Positions 9,231-17,721 of a stretch of 64,000 nt of DNA are shown here, piece after piece. This DNA comes from Parapedobacter sp051400755 (GTDB lineage: Bacteria > Bacteroidota > Bacteroidia > Sphingobacteriales > Sphingobacteriaceae), in NCBI RefSeq assembly GCF_051400755.1, contig NZ_JBLFFL010000002.1, forward strand, positions 620,001-684,000. The letters are read 5' to 3'. Both the position numbers and the translations under genes were made by a program. Every line of letters starts with the position of its first letter. The stretch's first letter is position 1. A model generated the notes under the pieces. The model did no database searches, was not told the origin of the DNA, and was given only the letters and a program-made list of their open reading frames with translations.

Positions 9231-10508
9231 TTGACATTTAGCGATTTTAACTTTCACGATGGCCTTTCAGAAGGCTTGAACAGCATGGGTTTCAAAACGC
9301 CCACCCCGATACAGGCCCAAGCGATTCCGCTCATCCAACACCAACATGATTTGATTGCCTGTGCCCAGACCGGCACAGGCAAGACCGCATCTTACCTGTT
9401 ACCGGTCATGGATGCGATATGCCGGATGGAACATCGGCCGCCGATCAGTGTGCTGGTATTGGCTCCTACACGTGAGTTAGCCATGCAGATCGACCAGCAG
9501 GTCGAGGGGCTGGCCTACTTCGCTGGCATCACCTCCATCGCCATCTACGGTGGGGGAGATGGCATTGGCTATGAGCAGCAGCGCCGGGCACTTCGAGAGG
9601 GAGTCGATATTGTCATTGCCACACCCGGACGACTCATTGCCCATATCAGTTCCGGCGCCGTACGCTTAGGTGAAATCAAATTCCTCGTACTTGATGAGGC
9701 CGACCGCATGCTGGACATGGGTTTCAAAGACGACATCAACCGCATCGTACGTGAGCTGCCAACGGAGCGGCAAACGCTGCTTTTTTCGGCTACCATGCCC
9801 CCGAAGATCAGGACCTTTGCCACGACCCTGTTGAAGAATCCGGAGCAGGTAACCATTTCGCTGTCAAAACCAGCTGAGGGCATCTTGCAGCAGCAGTACC
9901 GCCTCGGAGACGAGCAGAAAACCCCCTTGCTGAAAAGCATCCTGCAAAGCGGCGATTATAGCAGTGTCATCGTGTTTGCGTCGACCAAAGAAAAGGTGAA
10001 AAACCTCGGCCGGGAGTTGAACAAGCTGGGTTTGCCAGTGCAGCCGTTCCATTCCGATCTCGCCCAGGAAGAACGTGAGGAAATACTCCTCCGATTCAAA
10101 AATAGACAGCTGCCCATCCTGATCGGTACCGACGTGCTATCCAGGGGTATTGATGTCGTAGGTATCGATTTGGTCGTTAACTATGACGTACCACCAGATC
10201 CAGAAGATTATATCCACCGCATCGGGCGCACCGCACGTGCCGAGCGGACCGGTACCGCCATTACCTTTGTCAATCACCGCGACCATCGCCGCATGATCGC
10301 CATCGAGCGGCTGATGGATCGGAAAGTGGAGGAAGTAGCGTTGCCCGAAGGGATGGAGGCCGCGCCTGCGCCGCCGCCCGCTTCCATGCGAAAACCCCAT
10401 GATAAACGAAATAAGAAGCGCAACTTCAAGCACCGGAGGCCAAATAAGTCGTCTGGTTCCGACAGTAGTATGAGCGCAGGTAACCAGGCGGGTAACCAGG
10501 CTTCATAG
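9231..10508 (+). CDS. DEAD-box ATP-dependent RNA helicase, RhlE type
   Basis: A 425-residue helicase that unwinds structured RNA, probably in ribosome assembly or RNA decay. All hallmarks are present: the Q motif region GFKTPTPIQAQAIPL, Walker A AQTGTGKT, DEAD box VLDEADRMLDMGF, SAT in motif III, and motif VI HRIGRTARAERTGT. The C-terminal tail from about residue 375 is short, basic and low in complexity (KKRNFKHRRPNKSS), ending in a small tandem repeat encoding AGNQAGNQ. The start is TTG 9231: no in-frame ATG exists before residue 19, and the encoded N-terminus matches the family, so TTG is very likely genuine. Confidence 0.93.
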   Translation: MTFSDFNFHDGLSEGLNSMGFKTPTPIQAQAIPLIQHQHDLIACAQTGTGKTASYLLPVMDAICRMEHRPPISVLVLAPTRELAMQIDQQVEGLAYFAGITSIAIYGGGDGIGYEQQRRALREGVDIVIATPGRLIAHISSGAVRLGEIKFLVLDEADRMLDMGFKDDINRIVRELPTERQTLLFSATMPPKIRTFATTLLKNPEQVTISLSKPAEGILQQQYRLGDEQKTPLLKSILQSGDYSSVIVFASTKEKVKNLGRELNKLGLPVQPFHSDLAQEEREEILLRFKNRQLPILIGTDVLSRGIDVVGIDLVVNYDVPPDPEDYIHRIGRTARAERTGTAITFVNHRDHRRMIAIERLMDRKVEEVALPEGMEAAPAPPPASMRKPHDKRNKKRNFKHRRPNKSSGSDSSMSAGNQAGNQAS

Positions 10509-10613
10509 CATACGGGAGACGTATTCCGCTGGCTTGCCGCTGCGGCGGTTATAGCCCGCGGTACTCCGCCAGAAAAAACCGGATCAACAGGGAACGAGTC
10601 ATTAAATTTTTAG

Positions 10614-10621
10614 TAACTTTG
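10614..10621 (+). promoter_or_regulatory. -7 promoter element of the antitoxin gene
   Basis: TAACTTTG fits the Bacteroidetes -7 consensus TAnnTTTG and sits 18 nt before the start codon at 10639. No good -33 TTTG is seen at the usual distance, so this is a weaker call. Confidence 0.45.
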
Positions 10622-10638
10622 TACTAAAGCAATGGAAT

Positions 10639-10848
10639 ATGGAAGCGATTATGATTCATCCGGAAAATGTGGAACAACTCAAGACTGTTAAGGCGGTATT
10701 GAAGGCGCTGAAGGTACCGTTCGAACCGCAATCCAATACGTTACCGGATCATGTCTTGGCCAGCATCGACAGGGGGATGGAGCAGGCTGCTCAGGGCAAA
10801 ACCATCGGAGTGGAAGCATTCAAAGAAAAACATTTTTTGAAACGCTAA
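10639..10848 (+). CDS. Small DUF2683-like antitoxin
   Basis: A 69-residue protein of the type found upstream of RelE/ParE toxins in Bacteroidetes: MIHPENVEQLKTVKAVLKALKVPFE, then a helical C-terminal half ending in EAFKEKHFLKR. The family assignment is from memory of the pattern. Antitoxins of this kind normally neutralise the toxin encoded immediately downstream and repress the shared promoter. Here the downstream toxin gene is only a stub, so this antitoxin appears orphaned. Either ATG 10639 or ATG 10651 could be the start. Confidence 0.65.
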   Translation: MEAIMIHPENVEQLKTVKAVLKALKVPFEPQSNTLPDHVLASIDRGMEQAAQGKTIGVEAFKEKHFLKR

Positions 10849-10884
10849 GGCTAAGCCGACCTGAATCTTCAATAAACCAACCTA

Positions 10885-10995
10885 ATGCAATACACGCTCA
10901 GATTTACCCCCGAAGCGGAGGATACGTATGATGCGTTATCCGCTGTTTCTCCGCTGTTACTTCGGTGCTTCTCTGCTGCGCATACCACGCGTTAA
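10885..10995 (+). pseudogene. Truncated RelE/ParE-type toxin gene (5' remnant)
   Basis: Thirty-six nt after the antitoxin stop, an ATG opens a 36-codon frame beginning MQYTLRFTPEAEDTYDAL. This resembles the N-terminus of RelE/ParE-family toxins (first beta-strand, then the acidic start of helix 1). After about residue 18 the resemblance ends (SAVSPLLLRCFSAAHTTR) and the frame stops at 10993-10995. The catalytic C-terminal half, normally about 60-80 residues more, is missing. The break near 10940 adjoins the 3' end of the large minus-strand surface-protein cluster, suggesting a deletion or insertion junction. Confidence 0.55.
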
Positions 10996-11009
10996 TTATA
11001 ATACGATTT

Positions 11010-12032
11010 TCATTGCGGCAACTGCAGCATCCGGTATTCCGCGATCTGGAACAAGCCGCCCGCCACGACGGAGGTCACCGAAAGTCGATAATACCGATAG
11101 GCGGTGCTGTTCTCAAACGTATACGTCTTGGTGAGGAAGCGCGTTTCGAAGACCTGATCGGACCGCTCATCCAGCAGGGTCCAATTCTCTCCGTCCAGAG
11201 ATCCTTCCAGTTTCCAGTTTTTCGGATCCCGGTCGGGGACATCATTTGCCGAGGTGAGCGTGTATGCACCCAGGATGACCGGCTCATAGAAGTCCAGTTG
11301 CCACCAGAGATCACCCACGTATCCGTGTTGCAGGAACTTGGTCTGCGTGTCGTTGTCGGTGAGTTTCAGGGAGCCTTCGCCCGCAAACTGGCCGCCATCG
11401 TTATCGCGCGATACGGATAAAATGCCGTTGGCGGTGACATCGCGCACGACACCCAAGTCCGTCAGCAAGCGGGATATTTCGGCAATGGAGCCATTGGGTG
11501 TTTTTACCCGGAGCGTATAGTCCGCAAATTGCCCGCGCTCCACCGCTACATTGACCAAGTTATCGTTCGCCAGAAACTCGCCGCCCACGCCCACGCCCTT
11601 GTACCAGAAAACGCTGTCAATAGCCATATCTGAACTGACCGACAGGTCGAGGCTGCCGTCAGGCTTCGGTGTGGTAGCCACTTCGATGAGGCTATCGGGA
11701 TTGATCGAAATCATCGCCTCGCTCTCCGCCCAGAAGCCCTGACCGTTTTCGGTACGGAGGGTCACCCGGAAATCGCCGGTGCGCACGAACGTGTGCGTGG
11801 GCGAATCATCCAGCGATACACTGTCGTCTCCGAACTCCCAGCGCACCAGCGTGTAATTCGCTCCCCCGTTGGTGAAGGAGTAGGTAAACGGATCATCTTC
11901 AGCCGTTTGCGCTAGGGTAAATAGGGCCGTGGGTTTGGGCTCCTCAGGTTCAGGAGCGGGCAGCGGTTCGTCCTCACAGGCAAGGAACAGCAGGTGAAAT
12001 GCTGCTATGATCCCCAAGGTTCTTTTCATCAT
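11010..12032 (-). CDS. PKD and F5/8 type C (discoidin) domain lipoprotein
   Basis: A 340-residue predicted surface lipoprotein (lipobox FLAC, Cys near residue 19), followed by a Pro/Glu-rich spacer. Residues about 35-115 form a PKD domain (WEFGDDS, then PTHTFVRTGDFRVTL). A further Ig-like stretch precedes a C-terminal discoidin-type carbohydrate-binding domain from about residue 195, with GAYTLTSANDVPDRDPKNW, then LEGSLDGENW and YRYYRLSV. No catalytic domain is present, so it should bind a glycan or other ligand outside the cell. Starts at 12032 and 12029 are both possible. It is the last gene of the eleven-gene minus-strand cluster, 78 nt after the preceding gene. Confidence 0.85.
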   Translation of the reverse strand: MMKRTLGIIAAFHLLFLACEDEPLPAPEPEEPKPTALFTLAQTAEDDPFTYSFTNGGANYTLVRWEFGDDSVSLDDSPTHTFVRTGDFRVTLRTENGQGFWAESEAMISINPDSLIEVATTPKPDGSLDLSVSSDMAIDSVFWYKGVGVGGEFLANDNLVNVAVERGQFADYTLRVKTPNGSIAEISRLLTDLGVVRDVTANGILSVSRDNDGGQFAGEGSLKLTDNDTQTKFLQHGYVGDLWWQLDFYEPVILGAYTLTSANDVPDRDPKNWKLEGSLDGENWTLLDERSDQVFETRFLTKTYTFENSTAYRYYRLSVTSVVAGGLFQIAEYRMLQLPQ

Positions 12033-12110
12033 CGTTATCTTGGCTAGTCGATTTGTCATTGCTCAATGCTTTTTAAGTTTCTTTTCATTTCTTCCGGGCG
12101 AGGCACCGCA

Positions 12111-13484
12111 TCACGGCACCCGTATTACCCGCCATTCGCCCAGCTGCCAGAGGTTGCTGCCGTTATTGACCCCGAATTGGATGCGGTAATGCGTATACAG
12201 CTCCGCGGTGTTAAATTCATAGCGCTTGGTCTGGAAACGTTCGGTGAATACTTCACCTGTGCGGGCATCCAGGGTGACCCAATTTTCGCCATCGTTGGAC
12301 CCCAGCAACTCCCAGTCTTTCGGATCCCGATCGGGTGCATCATTGGCCGAGGTGAGCGTATACGCCCCGAGTTTGGTCGGCGCATCATATACGAGCTGCA
12401 CCCAGAGGTCAGCGCGGTAGTCGCCCACTAAGAATTTGGATCCGGTATCGTTGTCGACCAGCTTCAGTGACCCTTCCCCGCCTTCGGGTCCGTCGCCGTT
12501 GTCGCGGCTAACGCTATAAGTCGCTTCGCCGGTGACATCCACTTCCAGCACATGCTCTGGATAGATGAGGATGATAGCAGATTTCTTCTGCTCATCCAAT
12601 ACGTGGTTCGAAGGATTGGTAAGCGTCACGGCCACGGCGAGGAGCTTGTCCATATGCTGTTCGATGACCGACCATTGCACAAAGACATCCAAGGGTGCCG
12701 AACTGATATTGGAGCCGATTCGTCGTACAGTATCCATGGTCACCTGCGTCATATCGAGCGGGATGGTATTCTCCGGCAGGATGCCGGCTTCGACCAACGA
12801 TGCGATGGTATCGGGGTTGATCTTGGCTTCCACCGTAAACGCACGGCCGGGTACACCCGCGAGGGAGATGCCCAACGGCACGTTGAGCCCACCGGATTGG
12901 ACCTGGTAATTTTGCCGGTTGCGTGCTTCCAATACTGTTCCACCGCCATTCGTGAGGGAGAGGTAGCGTATTTCATCGGGTTGTAAAACCGTTTCGGTAT
13001 TTAAGGTAATCACCGCACCATCACCTTCCAAGGTATTGCCCTTACCCGGATTGACGAGCCGATAAGCAAAGGCTACTTGTTTGCCGTAATTACGTTCCAG
13101 GAAACCTAGGTTGATGGCGACTTCAAATACACCGCTATCTGCACCGAAGGGGATCAATACGGTGGTCGGGACAGTCAACTGTTCTACGGGTACAGGCACT
13201 ACACCTTCCAGCTGCCCGCCCGCCACCAGTTGAGCCACGGTATCCGGGTTGAGCTGTATCTCGACCTGGAAGGCTTTGGCTGCCGCCGCGGACAATCGCA
13301 CGGTGAGTGGCATGACCAGCCGCTCACCGTCTTTACGAGGCTCGCCAAAACCGGCCGCGGATGATACCGAACCGGGGCTGTTGGACTCCAGATCAAATGT
13401 TTCCAATGCCTCATCCTGACATGCTTGGAAGGCCAGTATGGCCGTGAGTACTATACTTAATCTGTATATTATGGATCGCTTCAT
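12111..13484 (-). CDS. DUF1735-like repeat lipoprotein with C-terminal discoidin domain
   Basis: A 457-residue lipoprotein (lipobox FQAC, Cys near residue 22). Two related beta-sandwich repeats follow, about residues 48-155 and 175-305. Each contains the pattern (I/V)xxNPDT(V/I)A(Q/S)LVxxG and ends with a strand resembling DUF1735/BT_3987-N domains. The C-terminal 145 residues are an F5/8 type C domain with GAYTLTSANDAPDRDPKDW and LGSNDGENWVTLD. This domain is closely similar to the discoidin domains of the neighbouring gene and of the fasciclin gene at 23600. Ligand binding at the cell surface is inferred; no enzyme motif is present. It lies 37 nt downstream of the phosphatase-like gene. Confidence 0.82.
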   Translation of the reverse strand: MKRSIIYRLSIVLTAILAFQACQDEALETFDLESNSPGSVSSAAGFGEPRKDGERLVMPLTVRLSAAAAKAFQVEIQLNPDTVAQLVAGGQLEGVVPVPVEQLTVPTTVLIPFGADSGVFEVAINLGFLERNYGKQVAFAYRLVNPGKGNTLEGDGAVITLNTETVLQPDEIRYLSLTNGGGTVLEARNRQNYQVQSGGLNVPLGISLAGVPGRAFTVEAKINPDTIASLVEAGILPENTIPLDMTQVTMDTVRRIGSNISSAPLDVFVQWSVIEQHMDKLLAVAVTLTNPSNHVLDEQKKSAIILIYPEHVLEVDVTGEATYSVSRDNGDGPEGGEGSLKLVDNDTGSKFLVGDYRADLWVQLVYDAPTKLGAYTLTSANDAPDRDPKDWELLGSNDGENWVTLDARTGEVFTERFQTKRYEFNTAELYTHYRIQFGVNNGSNLWQLGEWRVIRVP

Positions 13485-13521
13485 ATTATCTCATGCTTCA
13501 ATATTACCTCATTAGTCATTA

Positions 13522-15213
13522 TTATTGGTCTAACCATACTCGGCCATCCAACTGCCAGCTTTCCTGACGGGGTATCTTCAGCCAACTGATGATCTGTGCC
13601 GGGATATCGACATTACGCGGTACCAGAGCACCGAGATCGGCCGAACTGGGTGCACATACGTAATCGGCCTGGAACTGGCGGTTGATATCGGCGCCTCCCA
13701 ACGTCATGTGGCTGCCCAGCGGCCCTTCGTCGCTGATGGTGCTGCCCTCCGAACCCACTACGGGCCACAAGCCTGCAAGAAAGTCATAATATGGATGATC
13801 TTCGGCGATGCCGATCTCGCAGGAATATTGCCGGATCACATCATCCGGCAGCGCCACCTTCCAAAAGCGGACGTCGGCGATATAACAATCGGCCTGACCG
13901 TTGTCCGACTGCCCGCCGATCATGAGGGGAAAATTATTAGTGATGCTGCCGTAATTGGTAATGTTCACTTCGTTGTTGAACTGACCATTGGTATAGGTAC
14001 GGATAAAGCGTTCATTATCGCGGACTACACCCACCACGGCGATGCTGTTCCACGTAGCATTGGCCAAGGTACCACCTCGTGTTTGCCCGACATTGTTGCC
14101 CAGGCCGCGGGCGTTGAACATCCAGAAGTCTCCTTCCAGAAAAATGGTCCAGCCGACGAAATCCCACGTCCACCGTTCCCGTTTATTGATCAGTGCTGGA
14201 TAATTATATTGGTAGTTGTTATTCGGTCCCGGATTTTTCTTTACTTTCAGTTCAATGGTAAACGCCTCGTTATCCAGGTTATAAATGTCATTGTCGCCCG
14301 CGGTGACCTGGCCGCGGAGCTGTTGCTGAAAACGCACGAAGTCCCCTTGGAAGCGAATGCCCAAGAAGGGTTTGCTGATGACCCGCGTACTGTACCGCAG
14401 GGAATGGAAGATGGTAAAGGTATTGACCTCCGGGTTGCTGAAAATCGTGTTGTCATTTTCCTCTTCGGGAATGGTGTATTGTCCGCCCTTGCTGGAGGTG
14501 ATGACCACCAGCCAGTTTTCCTGGGCATAATTCGGACGGTTTTTAATGGCCGCCAGCGCCTCGCCGACGTAATCGTCGAAGCGGAAAATGGCTTCCCGGT
14601 ATTGCGGTACGGATAGGTCATAACCATATTGACTACCCGCTTTATCGATATCCGTGAAATGGGCGGTGACCACCGTAATGCTGTCGGCGGCTAAGGCCGC
14701 TACCGTCGCATCCTTGACCGCCTCGTCGTTGGCCAATAGTTCGCGCGCGTCTGCACCGGTGGTCAGGTGTTCGAAGAAAAGGGGCGTAGCCGTATAGGCT
14801 CGCACATCGCTGTTCGGTTGGGCGGCGGCGATGCGCTCAAACAACAACGGAAAATTATCCAATTGGTCGTTGGCGAAATCATCTCCTTGGATACCGTGTT
14901 TGTCTTTTTGCACACCGGTAAGCATATCGGCCCAGTTGGTGCCATGCAGTGATGCGGTCTCTTCGTCTGATAGCGACTCCCACGAGTAGATGGCATTCGG
15001 CAACAGGGAAGTAATAACCGGTGTCTCCGCGTCATGCACGGACTTGCCCCTGGCGCCGTCGGCGATGATGTAGAGCACGCGGGGAGAGCCAAAGGCGACG
15101 TCCACGGAGTCGATGGGTTCGTTTTCCGGGATTACCCGTGAAAACTCCTGGTTGCATGACCCGATGCCGATGATCAACAAGGCCATCAGCAGTAATTGTC
15201 TCGGTGTTGTCAT
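13522..15213 (-). CDS. Alkaline-phosphatase-fold lipoprotein with LamG-like domain (DUF4983 type), probably inactive
   Basis: A 563-residue lipoprotein from ATG 13522-15213 (lipobox GIGSC); a longer frame overlaps the previous gene. Residues about 40-285 resemble the phosphodiesterase/sulfatase branch of the alkaline phosphatase superfamily: VLYIIADGARG at the first metal site, WADMLTGVQKDKHGI, and FTDIDKAGSQYGY. Key ligands are changed. The expected AGH is AGS (Ser194), the expected DHGG is SKGG (Ser241-Lys242), and the residue nine before the LTG threonine, normally the Thr/Ser nucleophile, is His90. Residues about 300-480 look like a concanavalin/LamG domain (WNSIAVVGVVRDNERFIRTY, IADVRFWKVALPDDVIRQY), followed by a family-specific tail. 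A binding role is more likely than hydrolysis. Confidence 0.75.
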   Translation of the reverse strand: MTTPRQLLLMALLIIGIGSCNQEFSRVIPENEPIDSVDVAFGSPRVLYIIADGARGKSVHDAETPVITSLLPNAIYSWESLSDEETASLHGTNWADMLTGVQKDKHGIQGDDFANDQLDNFPLLFERIAAAQPNSDVRAYTATPLFFEHLTTGADARELLANDEAVKDATVAALAADSITVVTAHFTDIDKAGSQYGYDLSVPQYREAIFRFDDYVGEALAAIKNRPNYAQENWLVVITSSKGGQYTIPEEENDNTIFSNPEVNTFTIFHSLRYSTRVISKPFLGIRFQGDFVRFQQQLRGQVTAGDNDIYNLDNEAFTIELKVKKNPGPNNNYQYNYPALINKRERWTWDFVGWTIFLEGDFWMFNARGLGNNVGQTRGGTLANATWNSIAVVGVVRDNERFIRTYTNGQFNNEVNITNYGSITNNFPLMIGGQSDNGQADCYIADVRFWKVALPDDVIRQYSCEIGIAEDHPYYDFLAGLWPVVGSEGSTISDEGPLGSHMTLGGADINRQFQADYVCAPSSADLGALVPRNVDIPAQIISWLKIPRQESWQLDGRVWLDQ

Positions 15214-15259
15214 GGTATGTGTTGTTGCGATCATGATGAGATGTGGCTTTTGTAGCTGA

Positions 15260-16873
15260 TTAATCAATGAGTACCCGGATGATATGGTTGACAGGCTGGC
15301 TGTTGAATTGGAAGAAGTATCCATAAATCAACAGGGCACGCTGGCCGTCAGCTGATGTGGTTTCGATTACGTCTTCTATCCTTCCGCTGAAGATTCCCGT
15401 GGCATTATATTGGGGAAGCAGGTTGCCTTGTTCATCCAAAACCATGAATCCGTTGCGGGCCACACCGGCGTACGTCCGGAAATTGCCGGCCACGATGATC
15501 TTGCCATCGCTCAATTGTTTGATAAAAGTGGGTTCTCCACCCTCAAAAGCACCTGCAATGAACGATTCATCGACGGAACCGTCTTCATTGAGCATGACCA
15601 TTTGATTGGCGGGTTGCCCATTGAAATTGCGGAAGCTGCCTGAAACCACGTATTTCTGCGCGGACGGGCTATGGAATAATTTATGGATTTCCTGATCGGC
15701 ACCTATCCCTTCGGGATTGAATGTCTGATCGATGGTGCCATCCGCGTTGAGGCGTAAGACACGTCCGAATTGCTGTCCGTCAAAGCGGGTAAAACTCCCA
15801 TACACCATCAACTTGCCTTGGTTCGGACCGCCTGTAATTAGCGTGGTCCGCGCCTCGCCGTTTCCCGCGTCCCAACTACGGTTTGTTCCAGCATCAAAAC
15901 GGTAGGTTTTGTCTAGGCTTCCATCGGCGTTCAGGCGCGCGAATTGGCGCACCTCTATACTGTCCAAGATGATCGAGTCACGGGTTTCTAGCCTGTTAGG
16001 CTGGTCATAACGCCTGCTGATGTAATAGCGGAAACTACCGTTTACAATCACCTTGCCGTCTTGAGCATATAGATTGTCAACCCATGCATCAAACCCACCA
16101 TTGAACCGGGGATAATACTTGATGGTGTCCGATTGATCAGGTCGGCGGAAAGGGTGGACTCCCATGGTGTCTATGGTTCCGTTCTCATTGATATGCGTGA
16201 GATTGCTGATATCCGCGCCACGCTGGGAGAATCCATTGAAGGCGCCACCAATGAGGTAACCATTGTTAAAATAAAGGATATTTCCAAGCACACCGTTTGA
16301 TGCAACGCCAGATCGTAGGCTGGCGTCATATGTGCCATCGGCAAATGTCCGCGCGATGCGGTTAATGGGACGGACGATGCCTTTATTATCATAATTGGTG
16401 AAAGCGCCCACCAGAATCATGCGCCCATCATTGGTCTGGATTATCTGTTCGACCCCATCATTTGTTCCCTGGGTAACATTGAACGAGGGATCTATGTTTA
16501 TTTTTCCGGTCACCGAAAATTGCGGGCCAAAGACCACAACGTCTCCGACGGAAACAGAAGTAACGCCTGTGCTGGCGAAATCGGGTACGATAATTTTGAT
16601 GTATTGATCGGTCACTTCCGTTATTTCCGCCAATTCGCCGTTGAACCGGAAGACGAGCTCTTCCCGGTATGGTAGTAGGCCGGATGCATTGATGGTTACC
16701 TCCGTGCCGGGCAAGCCAGTTGCGGGAGAAGCGGATTGATTACGGTTGATGACGATACCCAACGACTCCGCGCTTGGGCCATATGGTTCGCCCGGGACTT
16801 CTTTTTCAGAGCATGTCCATAGGCAACATCCGAGGATGCTAAGTGAGAGTAGTGATTTTAACGTATATTTCAT
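15260..16873 (-). CDS. IPT/TIG plus delta-60 repeat lipoprotein (DUF5008-like)
   Basis: A 537-residue lipoprotein (lipobox LWTC). Residues about 45-125 form an IPT/TIG Ig-like domain (GLPGTEVTINASGL). From about residue 135 to the end are five or six delta-60/DUF5122 repeats, seen as VVSGSFRNFNGQPANQMVML, KLMVYGSFTRFDGQQFGRVL and IIVAGNFRTYAGVARNGF, each followed by an N-x-DG-(T/S)-(I/V)-D turn. Such repeats are predicted to form a beta-propeller. The assignment to DUF5008 comes from its position after SusCD-fasciclin and its composition. It probably acts as a surface scaffold or binder. It follows the fasciclin gene by 22 nt. Confidence 0.8.
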   Translation of the reverse strand: MKYTLKSLLSLSILGCCLWTCSEKEVPGEPYGPSAESLGIVINRNQSASPATGLPGTEVTINASGLLPYREELVFRFNGELAEITEVTDQYIKIIVPDFASTGVTSVSVGDVVVFGPQFSVTGKINIDPSFNVTQGTNDGVEQIIQTNDGRMILVGAFTNYDNKGIVRPINRIARTFADGTYDASLRSGVASNGVLGNILYFNNGYLIGGAFNGFSQRGADISNLTHINENGTIDTMGVHPFRRPDQSDTIKYYPRFNGGFDAWVDNLYAQDGKVIVNGSFRYYISRRYDQPNRLETRDSIILDSIEVRQFARLNADGSLDKTYRFDAGTNRSWDAGNGEARTTLITGGPNQGKLMVYGSFTRFDGQQFGRVLRLNADGTIDQTFNPEGIGADQEIHKLFHSPSAQKYVVSGSFRNFNGQPANQMVMLNEDGSVDESFIAGAFEGGEPTFIKQLSDGKIIVAGNFRTYAGVARNGFMVLDEQGNLLPQYNATGIFSGRIEDVIETTSADGQRALLIYGYFFQFNSQPVNHIIRVLID

Positions 16874-16895
16874 GTCAATCGTTTCATTTAATGAA

Positions 16896-17717
16896 TTACC
16901 GCTTGCTTTGGACGATATCTAATATGACTTCCATCACATTGAGCCCAAATCCGTCTCCGATGTTAAAATCCAGTACGTGAACCACCCCATTTGTAGGCTG
17001 TATATCGGATGATGATACACGATAGGTATTCCAGTTATCAGGTTCGGAAACATTGGGAATGTAGGAAAGGTGCAATTGCCGATAACCCATATATTTCAAG
17101 CGTGTCTCGGTGGGTAGTCCGGCATTAGTGACCGCATCGTGATATACCACACCGATGTTACTCACGGTGTTATTGTAGGCGTAATAGTTCTGCCCACCAA
17201 AGGCACTTAACACATCGAGATCGACCTGCGGATAATCTTTCAGGAGATGTTTTCCCCGAAACATATATCGCTCGAGGTATTTCCGCCAGATGGCGGAATC
17301 TACATCGGCTAGCGTTTGAATGGTATCCAGTCCGAAGTCATACAGCAGCTGATTGAGTCCGCCGCTTAACAACGGGTCTTCGCCTTCATAATTGACTTGG
17401 CCGATCAATCGTTTGATTTCCTCATCGCGGGGCGCGAAAAACGTAAATTCTTCGATATTAAATGTTTCTTCAAGACCGGCAAGCCGTACAATCTGTGCAA
17501 TCGAATCCAGTTCGATGGGGCGTGAATCTAGATAAGCCATCATCGTTCCCTCGAAATGCGGGTTGGCTAACCCGCCATCGGTGTAATAGTCGTCCTTTTT
17601 ACAGGATCCGAAAAAAATGCAACATATTCCAATCACTACGCCAATCGAAGACCAACGTAGCCAAGCTGGGTTATTGTTATTCATAGTCGGTGCTTGTTTC
17701 ATTGTGTCGTTGTCCAT
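16896..17717 (-). CDS. Fasciclin-domain lipoprotein (second copy)
   Basis: About 273 residues. After a lipoprotein signal (lipobox FFGSC, then KKDDYYTDGG), one fasciclin (FAS1) domain spans roughly residues 45-265. It shows AYLDSRPIELDSIAQIVRLA, the H1-like TFFAPRDEEIKRL and a final segment NGVVHVLDFNIGDGF corresponding to the conserved FAS1 end. FAS1 domains mediate adhesion in other systems. The gene follows susD with 4 nt between them. Starts at 17717, 17702 and 17684 are all possible. Confidence 0.85.
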   Translation of the reverse strand: MDNDTMKQAPTMNNNNPAWLRWSSIGVVIGICCIFFGSCKKDDYYTDGGLANPHFEGTMMAYLDSRPIELDSIAQIVRLAGLEETFNIEEFTFFAPRDEEIKRLIGQVNYEGEDPLLSGGLNQLLYDFGLDTIQTLADVDSAIWRKYLERYMFRGKHLLKDYPQVDLDVLSAFGGQNYYAYNNTVSNIGVVYHDAVTNAGLPTETRLKYMGYRQLHLSYIPNVSEPDNWNTYRVSSSDIQPTNGVVHVLDFNIGDGFGLNVMEVILDIVQSKR

Positions 17718-17721
17718 ATTA

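Noticed and set aside
10509..10613. GC-rich dyads after the helicase gene as a terminator
   Set aside because: The possible stems (CTGGC/GCCAG and others) are imperfect and followed by A residues, not T, on the plus strand.
13708..14616. A 302-codon plus-strand frame opposite the phosphatase-like gene
   Set aside because: Antisense to a gene with clear signal peptide and domains; no start context or family resemblance.
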